From Pseudomonas sp. MWU16-30317 (GTDB taxonomy: Bacteria > Pseudomonadota > Gammaproteobacteria > Pseudomonadales > Pseudomonadaceae), in assembly GCF_020515695.1 (NCBI RefSeq), contig NZ_JAIWJA010000003.1, forward strand, positions 744,001 through 808,000: 64,000 nucleotides of DNA. The letters run 5' to 3'. A program made the position numbers and the translations under genes. The first letter of the stretch is position 1. Every line of letters starts with the position of its first letter. The notes under the pieces were generated by a model that saw nothing but the letters and a program-made list of their open reading frames with translations, did not search any database and was not told where the DNA came from. Shown piece after piece: positions 36,391-45,393 of the stretch.

Positions 36391-37089
36391 ATGCACAAGA
36401 TCCCTTCCCAAACGCAACTGGTCGAGCAGGTCTACGAGTCGATCCTCGATGCCATCTGCCAAGGCACCCTGCAGCCCAACGAGCGGGTCACTCAGGAAGG
36501 TCTGGCCGAGCAACTGGGCGTGTCGCGCCAGCCAATCCTGCAGGCTTTCCAACTGCTCAAGCGCCAGGGCTTTATCGAAGAATCCGGGCGCAAGGGCGTC
36601 ATCATCACCCCGCTGGACCCGCAGAAGCTGGTGCAGCTGTATCAGGTGCGGGCCGCCCTCGACGCGCTGGCGGCCCGGGGCGCGGCACGGCGGGTGTACG
36701 ATCTCGGCCCCGAAACTTGCGAGGCCGAGGGGCACGCCTTGATCGCCGCCGGGCGCCAGGCCGCCGCCGGGCAAGACCTCAACGCCCTGCTGCGCCTGGA
36801 CATGGCCTTCCACCAGTGGCTCTACCAGCTCTCGGGCAATCCGATGATCGCCGAAACCACTGCGCTGCACTGGCAGCATATCCGCCGCACCATGAGCTCG
36901 GTGCTCAAGCACGAGGTGCGCTCCTTCGACAGCGTCTGGGACGAGCACCAGGCCATCTTGCAAGCCGTACTCATTGGCGACGAGGACCGTGCCGGGTTCC
37001 TCGCCCAGCAGCATGCCGAAAGCGCAGCCGAACACCTGGCGCGGATTCTGGAGGGCTCGGAACACGCGTCCAAACGCAAGCAGGCCTGA
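36391..37089 (+). CDS. GntR-family (FadR/FCD) transcriptional regulator
   Basis: 232 residues. The N-terminal winged HTH (about 8-70) has LVEQVYESILDAICQGTLQP and LAEQLGVSRQPILQAFQLLK. The C-terminal FCD ligand domain has Asp/His metal-binding positions (LRLDMAFHQWLYQLSGNPMI; DEHQAILQAVLIGD). Located 30 bases upstream of the dioxygenase gene on the same strand, so it probably controls this operon in response to its substrate. Confidence 0.92.
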   Translation: MHKIPSQTQLVEQVYESILDAICQGTLQPNERVTQEGLAEQLGVSRQPILQAFQLLKRQGFIEESGRKGVIITPLDPQKLVQLYQVRAALDALAARGAARRVYDLGPETCEAEGHALIAAGRQAAAGQDLNALLRLDMAFHQWLYQLSGNPMIAETTALHWQHIRRTMSSVLKHEVRSFDSVWDEHQAILQAVLIGDEDRAGFLAQQHAESAAEHLARILEGSEHASKRKQA

Positions 37090-37119
37090 TGGCCTGCGCA
37101 ACACTCCCTGGAGACACTC

Positions 37120-37908
37120 ATGAAGCTGACACAAGAACAAATCGAAGCTTATGAAACCGACGGCTACATCCTCCTCGAAGGGCTGTTCAGCCCGGACGAG
37201 GCGGCCGTGATGAAGTCCCGTCTGCCACGTTTGTTCAAGCTCGATCGCGATGAGGTGATCAAGGAAAAAAGCGGCGCCGTGCGCACCGTGTTCGCCGCCC
37301 ACACCTTTGACGAGGTGTTCGCCCGCGTGGCCCGCCATCCCCGGCTCATCGATCCGGCGCGACAATTGCTCGGCAGCGACGTGTACATGCACCAGTTCAA
37401 GGTCAATGCCAAGGCCGCGTTCAACGGCGACGTGTGGCAATGGCACCAGGATTTCGGCACCTGGCACGAGGACGACGGCATGCCCGAGGCGCGGGCCATG
37501 AACGTCGCGGTGTTCCTCGACGAGGTCAACGAATTCAACGGCCCGCTGATGTTCATTCCGCGCTCCCACAAACGCGGGCGCATCGAGGCCAGCCACGACC
37601 GCAGCACCACCAGTTATCCGCTGTGGACGCTGGATAACGCCAAGGTCGCCGAGCTGGTGGCCGAAGGCGGCATCGTCGCGCCCAAAGGTCGGGCGGGTAC
37701 CGTGCTGATTTTCCAGAGCACGCTGGTGCATGCCTCGTCGCCAAATCTGTCGCCTTGGGATCGCAACACCCTGTACGTGACCACCAACTCGGTGGACAAC
37801 GCCATCACTCGCTTCAAGCGCCCGGACTTTATCGCCCATCGCGACTTCACGCCGATCGAAACGCTAGACGATCACTGCCTCGCCGGTTTCGACCAGGCGG
37901 TGGCCTGA
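37120..37908 (+). CDS. Phytanoyl-CoA dioxygenase (PhyH) family Fe(II)/2-oxoglutarate oxygenase
   Basis: 262-residue hydroxylase. The iron ligands are visible as WQWHQDFGTWHEDDG (HxD, about residues 106-120) and a distal His in FQSTLVHASSPN; the Arg for 2-oxoglutarate is probably in the following SPWDRNTLYVTTNS. GGAG precedes the ATG. It overlaps the next SDR gene (TGATG), so hydroxylation and alcohol oxidation are coupled. The substrate is unknown; ectoine-hydroxylase-like and phytanoyl-like enzymes share this motif set. Confidence 0.88.
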   Translation: MKLTQEQIEAYETDGYILLEGLFSPDEAAVMKSRLPRLFKLDRDEVIKEKSGAVRTVFAAHTFDEVFARVARHPRLIDPARQLLGSDVYMHQFKVNAKAAFNGDVWQWHQDFGTWHEDDGMPEARAMNVAVFLDEVNEFNGPLMFIPRSHKRGRIEASHDRSTTSYPLWTLDNAKVAELVAEGGIVAPKGRAGTVLIFQSTLVHASSPNLSPWDRNTLYVTTNSVDNAITRFKRPDFIAHRDFTPIETLDDHCLAGFDQAVA

Positions 37909-38705
37909 TGAGCCCGCGCATGCACGGCAAGACCGTGATCGTCACCGGCGCCGGGGCCATTGCCGACGGCATGAGCAATGGTCGCGCTGCCGCGTTGCTG
38001 TATGCCCGTGAAGGCGCGCGGGTGCTGGCGGTGGACCGCAATCTGGCCAGCGCCGAGCAGACGTGCGCGATGATCCGCGAGGAAGGCGGGCAGTGCGAAG
38101 CCCATGCCACCGATGTCGCGCACAGCGCCGAGGTGCAGTGCATGGTGGCTGCGGCCATGGACTATTTCGGCCGCATCGATGTGCTGCACAACAACGTCGG
38201 CATCGCCGAAACCGGTGGCCCGGTAGAGGCCAGCGAGGAGAGCTGGAATCGCCTGGTGGCGGTCAATCAGACCAGTTTGTTCCTGACCTGCAAGTTCACC
38301 TTGCCGGTCATGGAGCAGCAGCGCAGCGGCGTGATCGTCAATATCGCCTCGGTGGCGGCGCAGCGTTGGCTGGGCTTTCCTTATGTGGCCTATACCGCGA
38401 CCAAGGCGGCGGTGATTGCCCTGACCCAGAATGTCGCCGCGCAATATGCGGCGGCGGGAATTCGCGCCAATTGCGTGTCGCCCGGGTTGATGGACACGCC
38501 GATGGTGCGCGCGTCGCTGACCGCAAGTTACGGCGGCAATATCGACAGCATGCTCGATACCCGCCATTCGCAATGCCCGATGGGCTTTATGGGCGATGCC
38601 TGGGATGTGGCCAATGCGGCGCTGTTTTTAGCGTCGGATCAGGCGCGGTATATCACCGGGATCAATCTGGTGGTGGATGGGGGGCTGATGCTCAAGTGTG
38701 CCTGA
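37908..38705 (+). CDS. Short-chain dehydrogenase/reductase
   Basis: 265 residues. The NAD(P) motif is TGAGAIADGMSNGRA, with an unusually long Gly loop. NNVG, catalytic Ser (NIASVAA) and YTATK are intact. The acidic residue in VLAVDRN suggests NAD preference. Probably oxidises the alcohol made by the preceding oxygenase. The last ~12 codons plus 3' flank are repeated at 38901-39134. Confidence 0.92.
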   Translation: MSPRMHGKTVIVTGAGAIADGMSNGRAAALLYAREGARVLAVDRNLASAEQTCAMIREEGGQCEAHATDVAHSAEVQCMVAAAMDYFGRIDVLHNNVGIAETGGPVEASEESWNRLVAVNQTSLFLTCKFTLPVMEQQRSGVIVNIASVAAQRWLGFPYVAYTATKAAVIALTQNVAAQYAAAGIRANCVSPGLMDTPMVRASLTASYGGNIDSMLDTRHSQCPMGFMGDAWDVANAALFLASDQARYITGINLVVDGGLMLKCA

Positions 38706-38900
38706 TGGATCTTCATTGATAGTGAGGGCGCTTTCGCGGGCAAGCCTTGCTCCCACAGGTGTACGACTCTGTGGGAGCAAGGCTTGCCCGCGAAGACGTC
38801 AGTCCAACCAACATCAAATTCTCAGTAGTAAGGAACCCCTTGGATGCTGGCCATCTTCAACGTCGCTTTCCCCGTATTTGGCCTGATTTTCGTCGGCTTC
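38668..38900 (+). repeat. Tandem duplication, unit 1 (~233 bp)
   Basis: Runs from TGGTGGTGGATGG near the SDR 3' end, through a REP, to CGTCGGCTTC in a copy of the transporter 5' end. Unit 2 follows immediately with about 96 percent identity by eye, including a one-base indel just before the ATG. Confidence 0.95.
38727..38797. repeat. REP pair, family A (in duplication unit 1)
   Basis: GGCGCTTTCGCGGGCAAGCC and GGCTTGCCCGCGAAGACGTC around TTGCTCCCACA/TGTGGGAGCAA. An almost identical pair lies 233 bases further on. Confidence 0.85.
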
Positions 38901-38921
38901 TGGTGGTGGATGGGGGGCTGA
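38844..38921 (+). pseudogene. Truncated 5' copy of the AEC transporter gene
   Basis: MLAIFNVAFPVFGLIFVGF is the true transporter N-terminus, but at the duplication joint the frame runs into SDR 3' sequence and stops after 25 codons (…WWWMGG). It keeps a start codon and so may still be translated as a hydrophobic peptide. Confidence 0.85.
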
Positions 38922-39134
38922 TGCTCAAGTGTGCCTGATGGATCTTCATTGATAGTGAGGGCGCTTTCGCGGGCAAGCCTTGCTCCCACAGGTGTACGAC
39001 TCTGTGGGAGCAAGGCTTGCCCGCGAAGGCGTCAGTCCAACCAACATCAAATTCACAGCAGTAAGGAGCCCCCCTGGATGCTGGCCATCTTCAACGTCGC
39101 TTTCCCCGTATTCGGCCTGATTTTCGTCGGCTTC
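38901..39134 (+). repeat. Tandem duplication, unit 2 (~234 bp)
   Basis: Second copy, which carries on into the intact transporter gene. It includes a stranded copy of the SDR stop region at 38901-38939. Confidence 0.95.
38960..39030. repeat. REP pair, family A (in duplication unit 2)
   Basis: Copy of the REP at 38727-38797, with one visible base difference in the right arm (GAAGGCGTC instead of GAAGACGTC). Confidence 0.85.
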
Positions 39135-40016
39135 TTCTGTCGCAAGCGCAATATCCTGGGGCCCAACGCCTCCAGTGAACTGAACCGTTTCGTGATCTTT
39201 CTGGGCCTGCCGTCGCTGCTGTTCGAGTCGATGTCACGCCTGGCGTCGGTGCAGTCCCTCAATCTCGGCTATATCGCTGCATTCGGCCTCGGCATGGCCG
39301 GGGTATTTGGGCTCACCTTGTGGATAAGGCTGCGCAGCCGGGCGCACTTCATCGATGCGACCATCGACGCCTTGGGTGCGGCCTATCCCAACTCCGGGTT
39401 CCTGGGCATTCCGTTATGCCTGCTGACGTTCGGCGATCAGAGCATGCCGCCGGCGGTGATCGGCACCTTGATGACCGCCTGCCTGCTGTTCGCCGTAGCG
39501 ATCATCATGATCGAGAGCTATCGCCAGGCCGAAAAACACCTGGGCCGCACGCTGCTCAAGGTGGGGGGCTCATTGCTGCGCAACCCGGTGATGCTGGCGC
39601 CGCTCTTCGGTGCGCTGGTGGCCGCCAGCGGCTGGCAGATGCCCAGTGGCCTGCGGCAGTTGTTCCAGTTTCTGGGGGCGGCGGCGGGGCCCTGCGCGCT
39701 GGTGTCGATCGGTCTGTTCCTGGCCGCGTCCAAGCCGCAGCCGGGGGACGCCAGAACAGTATTTTTGCTGGTGCTGTGCAAATTGATTCTGCAACCGTTG
39801 CTGACCGCCTGGCTGGCCTTCAAGGTGTTCGACATGCCGCCGATGTGGGCGTGGGCGGCGCTGCTGCTCAGTGCCCTGCCGATCGGCAATGGGCCGTTCA
39901 TGCTGGCCGAACTGTTCGAGCGCGAGGCCAACACCATGTCGCGCTCGATATTGATTTCGACGCTGCTGTCGCTGGTGACGGTGTCGATTATTCTGGCCAT
40001 GATTCCTGCGGTGTAG
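39078..40016 (+). CDS. AEC-family transporter
   Basis: 312-residue polytopic inner-membrane protein with about ten helices in two repeats, from MLAIFNVAFPVFGLIFVGFF. The AYPNSGFLGIPLCL motif marks the first half-repeat, and the second half ends LLSLVTVSIILAMIPAV. Family members export auxin or carry malonate and malate. Here it likely moves the substrate or product of the PhyH/SDR pair. AAGGAG lies upstream of the ATG. Confidence 0.9.
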   Translation: MLAIFNVAFPVFGLIFVGFFCRKRNILGPNASSELNRFVIFLGLPSLLFESMSRLASVQSLNLGYIAAFGLGMAGVFGLTLWIRLRSRAHFIDATIDALGAAYPNSGFLGIPLCLLTFGDQSMPPAVIGTLMTACLLFAVAIIMIESYRQAEKHLGRTLLKVGGSLLRNPVMLAPLFGALVAASGWQMPSGLRQLFQFLGAAAGPCALVSIGLFLAASKPQPGDARTVFLLVLCKLILQPLLTAWLAFKVFDMPPMWAWAALLLSALPIGNGPFMLAELFEREANTMSRSILISTLLSLVTVSIILAMIPAV

Positions 40017-40095
40017 ATGCCTGGGGTGTGCAGGCTTGCCGGATCGAGAGTCGAACGCCTGTGGGGCAAGTCCATGTGTTCGGGCAAACCGTGCC

Positions 40096-40183
40096 GGCCC
40101 CTTCGCCAGCAAGCTGTCCTCCCACAGGTGTACGGCTCAGGCCCGGTTTGCGCTGTGGGAGCAAGGCTTGCCCGCGAAGGGCC
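40096..40183. repeat. REP pair, family A (left arm diverged)
   Basis: GGCCCCTTCGCCAGCAAGCT is a decayed arm; the right arm GGCTTGCCCGCGAAGGGCC is intact. Between the convergent transporter and activator genes. Confidence 0.8.
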
Positions 40184-40190
40184 CGCTTGT

Positions 40191-41318
40191 TCAACACAGC
40201 AATCCCTCGCCTTCCGCCAGCTGCGACCTCAACGGCGCAATCTCCAGCCGGCGCAAGATCCGGTACAGCGACGGTCGGCAGATCCCCAACTCCCGCGCGG
40301 CGGCGGTCATGTTCCAGCGGCACAGCTTGAGCACCTGCAGCACGTTGTGGCGTTCCTCGGCGCTTTTGTCCACCCGCATGTCCACCGGCACCCGCTGACG
40401 TAACGGCGTGACGTTGGCGAACCCTGTAGCGAGGGGCCGCGTGTTCGGCGCCGAATAAGGCGCAGTGCCTGTGCGGATCTCGGGAGCAGGCTGCAGCGCT
40501 GCAGCCCCAGCGAACTCCTCCGGCAGATCATGCCGCTGAATCCGCGACCCTTCCATCACCGCGCAGGCATACCGAATCACCGCACGCATCTGGCGCAGAT
40601 TACCGGGCCACGGATGGTTCATCAGCACGCCCCACACGTCATCGGCGATCGCCTGGCGCGGATCGCGCTCAGGCATCTCGGCCGCCACCATGCTGCAAAT
40701 CAGGTCGGCGCGGTCAGTGCGCTCGCGCAGGGCCGGTAGATGCACAACGCCGGTGGCGATGCGATAGAACAGATCTTCCCGAAATTCCCCGGCCTTGATC
40801 CGCGCGGACAGGTCCTGGTGCGTGGCGCAGATCAGCGCGAAGTCCACTGGAATCGACTGTTCGGCACCCAGCGGGGTGATCTCGCGTTCGGCGATCACCC
40901 GCAGCAGACGGGTCTGCTGCTCGTATGGCATGTCGCCGATCTCGTCGAGGAACAGCGTGCCACCGTCGGCTTGCAGGACCTTGCCCTTCTTGCCGCCCGG
41001 CAAGGCGCCGGAAAACGCGCCGCGGGCGTAGCCGAACAGCTCGCTCTCGATCAGGGTTTCAGGGATGGAGGCACAATTGAGCGACACCAGATTGGCGCGG
41101 CGGGTCTGTTGATTGTGCAGGTGCAGGGCGCGGGCGAGGACTTCCTTGCCGGTGCCGGTTTCGCCCTGGATCAATACAGCGATACCACGCTCCATCAGGC
41201 GCAGCGCGCGGCGAAAGGCCTGGCGCACTTGCGGATCGCGGTCGTTGGCAATATCACAATCGGCTAAAACGATGGACGGGGGTACGGCACGCGTAGGTAG
41301 AGCGTGGTTTGCAGACAT
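40191..41318 (-). CDS. Sigma-54-dependent activator (AcoR-like AAA+ and Fis domains only)
   Basis: 375-residue enhancer-binding protein. Walker A is GETGTGKE (52-59), the sigma-54 contact loop is GAFSGA (100-105) where the usual form is GAFTGA, and Walker B is GGTLFLDEIGD (119-129). The Fis-type HTH at the end is CRWNMTAAARELGICRPSLY. AcoR-type relatives carry a ~250-300-residue N-terminal sensor; here only ~35 residues precede the ATPase, and the 158-base gap to the LysR gene leaves no room for a lost domain. Activity is therefore constitutive, or controlled by another protein as for PspF. Probable targets are the divergent sigma-54 promoters at 46505-46783. Confidence 0.88.
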   Translation of the reverse strand: MSANHALPTRAVPPSIVLADCDIANDRDPQVRQAFRRALRLMERGIAVLIQGETGTGKEVLARALHLHNQQTRRANLVSLNCASIPETLIESELFGYARGAFSGALPGGKKGKVLQADGGTLFLDEIGDMPYEQQTRLLRVIAEREITPLGAEQSIPVDFALICATHQDLSARIKAGEFREDLFYRIATGVVHLPALRERTDRADLICSMVAAEMPERDPRQAIADDVWGVLMNHPWPGNLRQMRAVIRYACAVMEGSRIQRHDLPEEFAGAAALQPAPEIRTGTAPYSAPNTRPLATGFANVTPLRQRVPVDMRVDKSAEERHNVLQVLKLCRWNMTAAARELGICRPSLYRILRRLEIAPLRSQLAEGEGLLC

Positions 41319-41476
41319 CAGCGGTCACCTTGTTGTTTTTATATAGCTCGTGACTATCGCGAGTCGACGCGCTTGTGGCGCAACGGGCTCGGTGGCTTAC
41401 GCTTCCTACAATAGGTAGGCACACCGATCTTTTCCAATACATAATCGGGCAGCCATTGATACCTTCCGGAGCAATG

Positions 41477-42388
41477 ATGATTGAGCTACGCCACCTCGAA
41501 TACTTCCGCACCCTGGCCGAGACCCTGCATTTCGGCCGTGCGGCGCAGCGTCTGCATATCTCCCAGCCGCCGTTGTCACGGCAGATCGCGCTGCTGGAGG
41601 AAGAGCTGGGGGTCAAGTTGTTCGATCGCTCCAGCCGCCGCGTCGAGCTGACTGACGCCGGCCAGCGCTTCTATCTGGACACCGGCACGGTATTCGCGGC
41701 GTTCGAGCAGGCCAAGCGCAACGCCCTGGCGGCGGCACGGGGCGAGGCCGGTGAATTGTCGGTGGGCTTCATGATGTCCACAGCCTACAGCGTCACCCCG
41801 GCCATCACACGGCGCTATGCGGCGTTGTACCCGCAGGTCACCCTCAAGCTGACCGAAACGCTGCCCATGGACCTGGCGGCGGACATCAGCAGCGGCCAGA
41901 AGGACGTCGCCATCATGTATCGCCCTCAGGATTGCACCGGGCTGGAGACTGCCAGTGTGTACAGCGAGGAGATGATGCTGGTACTGCCGCCGGGGCACGC
42001 CCTGCTTGATTACGACGTGGTGGAGCCGATGCAATTGGCCGGCGAGCCGTTCATCATCGTGCCCCGGCACATCGCGCCGGCGCTGCACGATATGATCGTC
42101 AATTACTGCCTGCAACATGGCGTCACGCCGACGGTCGCCATGGAAATCAACATGCAGCAGACCATCGTCAATCTGGTGGGCGAGGGCATGGGCATCGCCA
42201 TCGTGCCGCGCTCGATGCGCAACATGCGCCTGGCGACCACGACGTTCCGGCCGCTGAAGAACGCGCCGATGATCGAGGTGGTTGCGGTGTGGAAGCACGA
42301 CAACCATAACCCGTGCATCAGCTCGTTTATCGACAGCGCGCGGCTGGCGGGGCAGGAGGCGGAGGTCAATCGCGCGGCGCAGGGGTGA
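41477..42388 (+). CDS. LysR-family transcriptional regulator
   Basis: 303 residues from MIELRHLEYFRTLAETLHFG. The second of two adjacent ATGs is favoured because GGAG is five rather than two bases away. HTH at about 17-40 (AAQRLHISQPPLSRQIALLE); periplasmic-binding-like co-inducer domain after ~90 (GELSVGFMMSTAYSVTPAIT). The sequence resembles BenM/CatR-type LysR proteins of aromatic catabolism. Divergent from the sigma-54 activator. Confidence 0.92.
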   Translation: MIELRHLEYFRTLAETLHFGRAAQRLHISQPPLSRQIALLEEELGVKLFDRSSRRVELTDAGQRFYLDTGTVFAAFEQAKRNALAAARGEAGELSVGFMMSTAYSVTPAITRRYAALYPQVTLKLTETLPMDLAADISSGQKDVAIMYRPQDCTGLETASVYSEEMMLVLPPGHALLDYDVVEPMQLAGEPFIIVPRHIAPALHDMIVNYCLQHGVTPTVAMEINMQQTIVNLVGEGMGIAIVPRSMRNMRLATTTFRPLKNAPMIEVVAVWKHDNHNPCISSFIDSARLAGQEAEVNRAAQG

Positions 42389-42460
42389 TCGCGGCCGCGG
42401 GACTGGCCCAGTGGCGAGGGGTTTTGTGCATTGGTAGGTGGTTTTGCGGGGTGGGCGGAT

Positions 42461-42542
42461 GGCCCCTTCGCGGGCAAGCCTTGCTCCACAGCAGCTTTAG
42501 AGTCCTACGCTTGTGGGAGCAAGGCTTGCCCGCGAAGAGGCC
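42461..42542. repeat. REP pair, family A
   Basis: GGCCCCTTCGCGGGCAAGCC faces GGCTTGCCCGCGAAGAGGCC between the convergent LysR and SDR genes. Confidence 0.85.
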
Positions 42543-42554
42543 CTCACCGCCCCA

Positions 42555-43343
42555 TCAAATCTCCAGAATCCCAGAGGCCATAAACCCCCCATCCACCGGG
42601 ATCACATGCCCGCTGATATACGACGCATCATCCGACGCCAAAAACGCCACCGCCCCTGCCATCTCTGCCGGCGTGCCGTAGCGTTTCAAGGGCACCGCGC
42701 GGGCATATGAAGCGCGCGTCTCGGGCGAGTGCAGCGCCTGGGTCAGCGGCGTATCCACCGGGCCTGGAGCGATGCCGTTGACGGTGATGCCGTATTCCGC
42801 GAGTTCGATCGCCATCTGTTTGGTCAGGCCGATCACCGCTGCCTTCGACGTGCCATACGCGGTGCGTCCGGCGCTGGCGCGCATGCCGCTGATGGAGGCG
42901 ACGTTGACGATCCGACCCCAGCCGTTGCTGCGCATCAGGCGCGCCGCGTGTTGCCCGCACAGCAGGGTGCCGGTCAGGTTGATGTCGAGCACGCGCTGCC
43001 AGTTGTCCAGCGGGTAGTCGATAAAGGGCAGGGTCTTGGCGATGCCGGCGTTGTTGACCAGCACGTCGCAGCGGCCGTGGCTGCGCTCCAGGTCGGCGAA
43101 GACGCTGGCGATGGACTCGGGGTTGCCGACGTCGATGGCCATGGCCAGCGCTTCGATGCCGTTGGCGCGCAGGCCGGCGACCATTTCCTCGGCGGCGGCC
43201 AGGTTGATATCGGCCACCACCACGGTGTGACCGTCCTCGCCGAGACGCTGGGCGATGGCAGCACCGATGCCCATGGCGGCGCCGGTCACCAGTGCGACAC
43301 GGCCTACGGCGGATTGACGATACTGCTGGGCTGCTTGAGTCAT
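42555..43343 (-). CDS. SDR-family oxidoreductase (FabG-like)
   Basis: 262 residues. TGAAMGIGAAIA nucleotide motif, NNAG, catalytic Ser (NVASISG), YGTSK, and a C-terminal HVIPVDGGFM. VVADIN has Asp at the end of beta-2, suggesting NAD(H). It is downstream of dctQM on the same strand (169-base gap containing a REP), so it may be part of the TRAP operon and act on the imported acid, for example as a 3-hydroxyacyl-CoA dehydrogenase. Confidence 0.92.
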   Translation of the reverse strand: MTQAAQQYRQSAVGRVALVTGAAMGIGAAIAQRLGEDGHTVVVADINLAAAEEMVAGLRANGIEALAMAIDVGNPESIASVFADLERSHGRCDVLVNNAGIAKTLPFIDYPLDNWQRVLDINLTGTLLCGQHAARLMRSNGWGRIVNVASISGMRASAGRTAYGTSKAAVIGLTKQMAIELAEYGITVNGIAPGPVDTPLTQALHSPETRASYARAVPLKRYGTPAEMAGAVAFLASDDASYISGHVIPVDGGFMASGILEI

Positions 43344-43430
43344 GAGGTTGCTCTCTTTTGTATTTATTCAGGGCGTAGCGATGCCGTCGGGGCTCGCGCC
43401 GCGCTGCGGGAATCTGTGTCGAAGTCGTCG

Positions 43431-43487
43431 GGGGCAAGCCCCCTCGCTACAGGGTCAGCGGTGAATCATGTAGCGAGGTGGCTCGCC
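43431..43487. repeat. REP, family B, asymmetrical
   Basis: GGGGCAAGCCCCCTCGCTAC followed after 19 bases by the decayed arm GTAGCGAGGTGGCTCGCC. Confidence 0.75.
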
Positions 43488-43512
43488 TGCGAAAAAGGCC
43501 AGCCAATGCGGG

Positions 43513-45393
43513 CTACAAAAAGCCGATGGAAATCCACGGGAAGCACGCCACGATGACCAGCGCGACGATCAACGCCGCCAGGTAACTCCAGACCTTGCGG
43601 ATGACGTTGTCCGAGCTCACCTTGCTGATCGCGCAGGCCGCATAGAAACCCACCCCCAGGGGCGGCGCGAACAGGCCGATGCCCATGGCCAGGATTACCA
43701 CCATGGCGTAGTGCACCGGGTGGATGCCGAGCATCTCCGCGAGCGGGAACATCAAGGGCCCGAACAGCACGATGGCGGGGATGCCCTCCAGCACGCTGCC
43801 GAGGATCAGGAAGGTGACGATGGTCACCAGCATGAAGGTGAACTTGCCGCCTGGCAGGTCGGCGATGATGTCCACCAGGTTGGCCGAAAAGCCCGACTGG
43901 GTCAGCGCCCAGGCCATGGCCGAGGCCATGCCGATGATCAACAGGATCGATCCCGACAACGCCGCCGCTTCGAGCATCATCGGGTACACGCGCTTGAATT
44001 CGATGTGGCGCATGAACAGGTGCATCACCAGGCCGACCATTACCACATAGGCGACGCCGATGGTCGATACCTCGGTGGCCGTGGCCGCGCCTTCGAGCAC
44101 GGCGATACGGATCAGCAACGGCAAGGCCAGGGCCGGCAAGGCGATGCAGAAGGTCTTGAGCACCGTGCCCATGGGCGCGCGCTGGACGTCCGGTTTGGCC
44201 TCGTTGCGTGAGCGCCACCAGCACACCAGGGCGATGACCACGGTGCCGACCACGGCCGGCATCAGCCCGCCGATGAACAGGGCGGTGATCGACACGCTGC
44301 ACACCGCGCCAATGGTGATCAGCACCAGGCTCGGGGGGATGGTCTCGGTCATTGCGCCAGTGGCCGCCAACAGCGCCGCCAATTCTTCAGGCTTGGAGCC
44401 GCGTTTTTTCATTTCCGGAAACAGCGCCGGGGCGACGGCTGCCATGTCGGCAACCTTGGAACCGGAAATCCCCGACACCAGAAACATCGCCCCCAGCAGT
44501 ACGTACTGCAAGCCGCCGCGCACGTGGCCGAGCAACGAGGCCATGAAGTCGATCAGGGTCTTGGCCATGCCCGACAGCTGCAACACCACCCCCAGCATCA
44601 CGAACAGCGGCACGGCCAGCAGCACCATGTGCGACATGCCTTCGTCCATGCGGCTGACCACGATCGACATCGGCGCGTGGGTGACCAGCGCCAGGTACGC
44701 CATGGTCGCGGTGCCGAAGGCGAAGGCGATCGGGATGCCGCCGAACACACAGGCGCCCAGCAGCACCATGAAAAACACTACCAGGTTGAAGTTGCCGATC
44801 TGCCCGAGCAACGGCTGGGCCAACCACAAACCGCCAGCGACGGCGGCAATCAGCAGCAGGCCAGCGCCGAACTGGCGCACTGTGGTACAGCGCGCCATAC
44901 GCGCCACCGCCGCCAGCAACATCAACACTGCGCCCACCGGCAAGGCCGCCGCCCGCAGGCCGTCGGGAATACCCAGGGCCGGTGTGGTGATGACCATCTG
45001 TTCAGTGGCGTGATGCATGGCCGGGGTGATGATCATCGCCACGAAAATGCACACGATCATCGCCGACAGCGTCTCGCTGAAGGCCCGCCAGTTGGCCGGC
45101 AGCTTATTGACGATGGCCGACATGCGCATGTGCTCACCGCGGTCCAGCGCCAGCACCGCGCCGAACATCGCCAGCCAGATGAACAGCGATGAGGCGAGTT
45201 CATCCGACCACATCAACGGGCTGTGCAGCAGGTAGCGCGAGATCACCCCCGCCAGCAGCACACCGGTTTCAACCACCATCAGCACCACGGCCAACAGGCC
45301 GACGATGCGCATTGCCCAGCGGTTAAGGCAGATCAGCACCCGGGCCGGCAGGCGCGATGAAGCAACGGAGGCCGAAGCGACGTGGGTGTTCAT
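43513..45393 (-). CDS. TRAP transporter permease, fused small and large subunits (DctQM)
   Basis: 626-residue membrane protein. The first ~190 residues form a four-helix DctQ-like unit (MWSDELASSLFIWLAMFGAV), the rest a ~12-helix DctM (GIPIAFAFGTATMAYLALVT; FLVSGISGSKVADMAAVAP; LILGSVLEGIPAIVLFGPL). The ATG overlaps the dctP stop (ATGA). With the periplasmic binding protein it imports an organic acid using the sodium gradient. Confidence 0.93.
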   Translation of the reverse strand: MNTHVASASVASSRLPARVLICLNRWAMRIVGLLAVVLMVVETGVLLAGVISRYLLHSPLMWSDELASSLFIWLAMFGAVLALDRGEHMRMSAIVNKLPANWRAFSETLSAMIVCIFVAMIITPAMHHATEQMVITTPALGIPDGLRAAALPVGAVLMLLAAVARMARCTTVRQFGAGLLLIAAVAGGLWLAQPLLGQIGNFNLVVFFMVLLGACVFGGIPIAFAFGTATMAYLALVTHAPMSIVVSRMDEGMSHMVLLAVPLFVMLGVVLQLSGMAKTLIDFMASLLGHVRGGLQYVLLGAMFLVSGISGSKVADMAAVAPALFPEMKKRGSKPEELAALLAATGAMTETIPPSLVLITIGAVCSVSITALFIGGLMPAVVGTVVIALVCWWRSRNEAKPDVQRAPMGTVLKTFCIALPALALPLLIRIAVLEGAATATEVSTIGVAYVVMVGLVMHLFMRHIEFKRVYPMMLEAAALSGSILLIIGMASAMAWALTQSGFSANLVDIIADLPGGKFTFMLVTIVTFLILGSVLEGIPAIVLFGPLMFPLAEMLGIHPVHYAMVVILAMGIGLFAPPLGVGFYAACAISKVSSDNVIRKVWSYLAALIVALVIVACFPWISIGFL

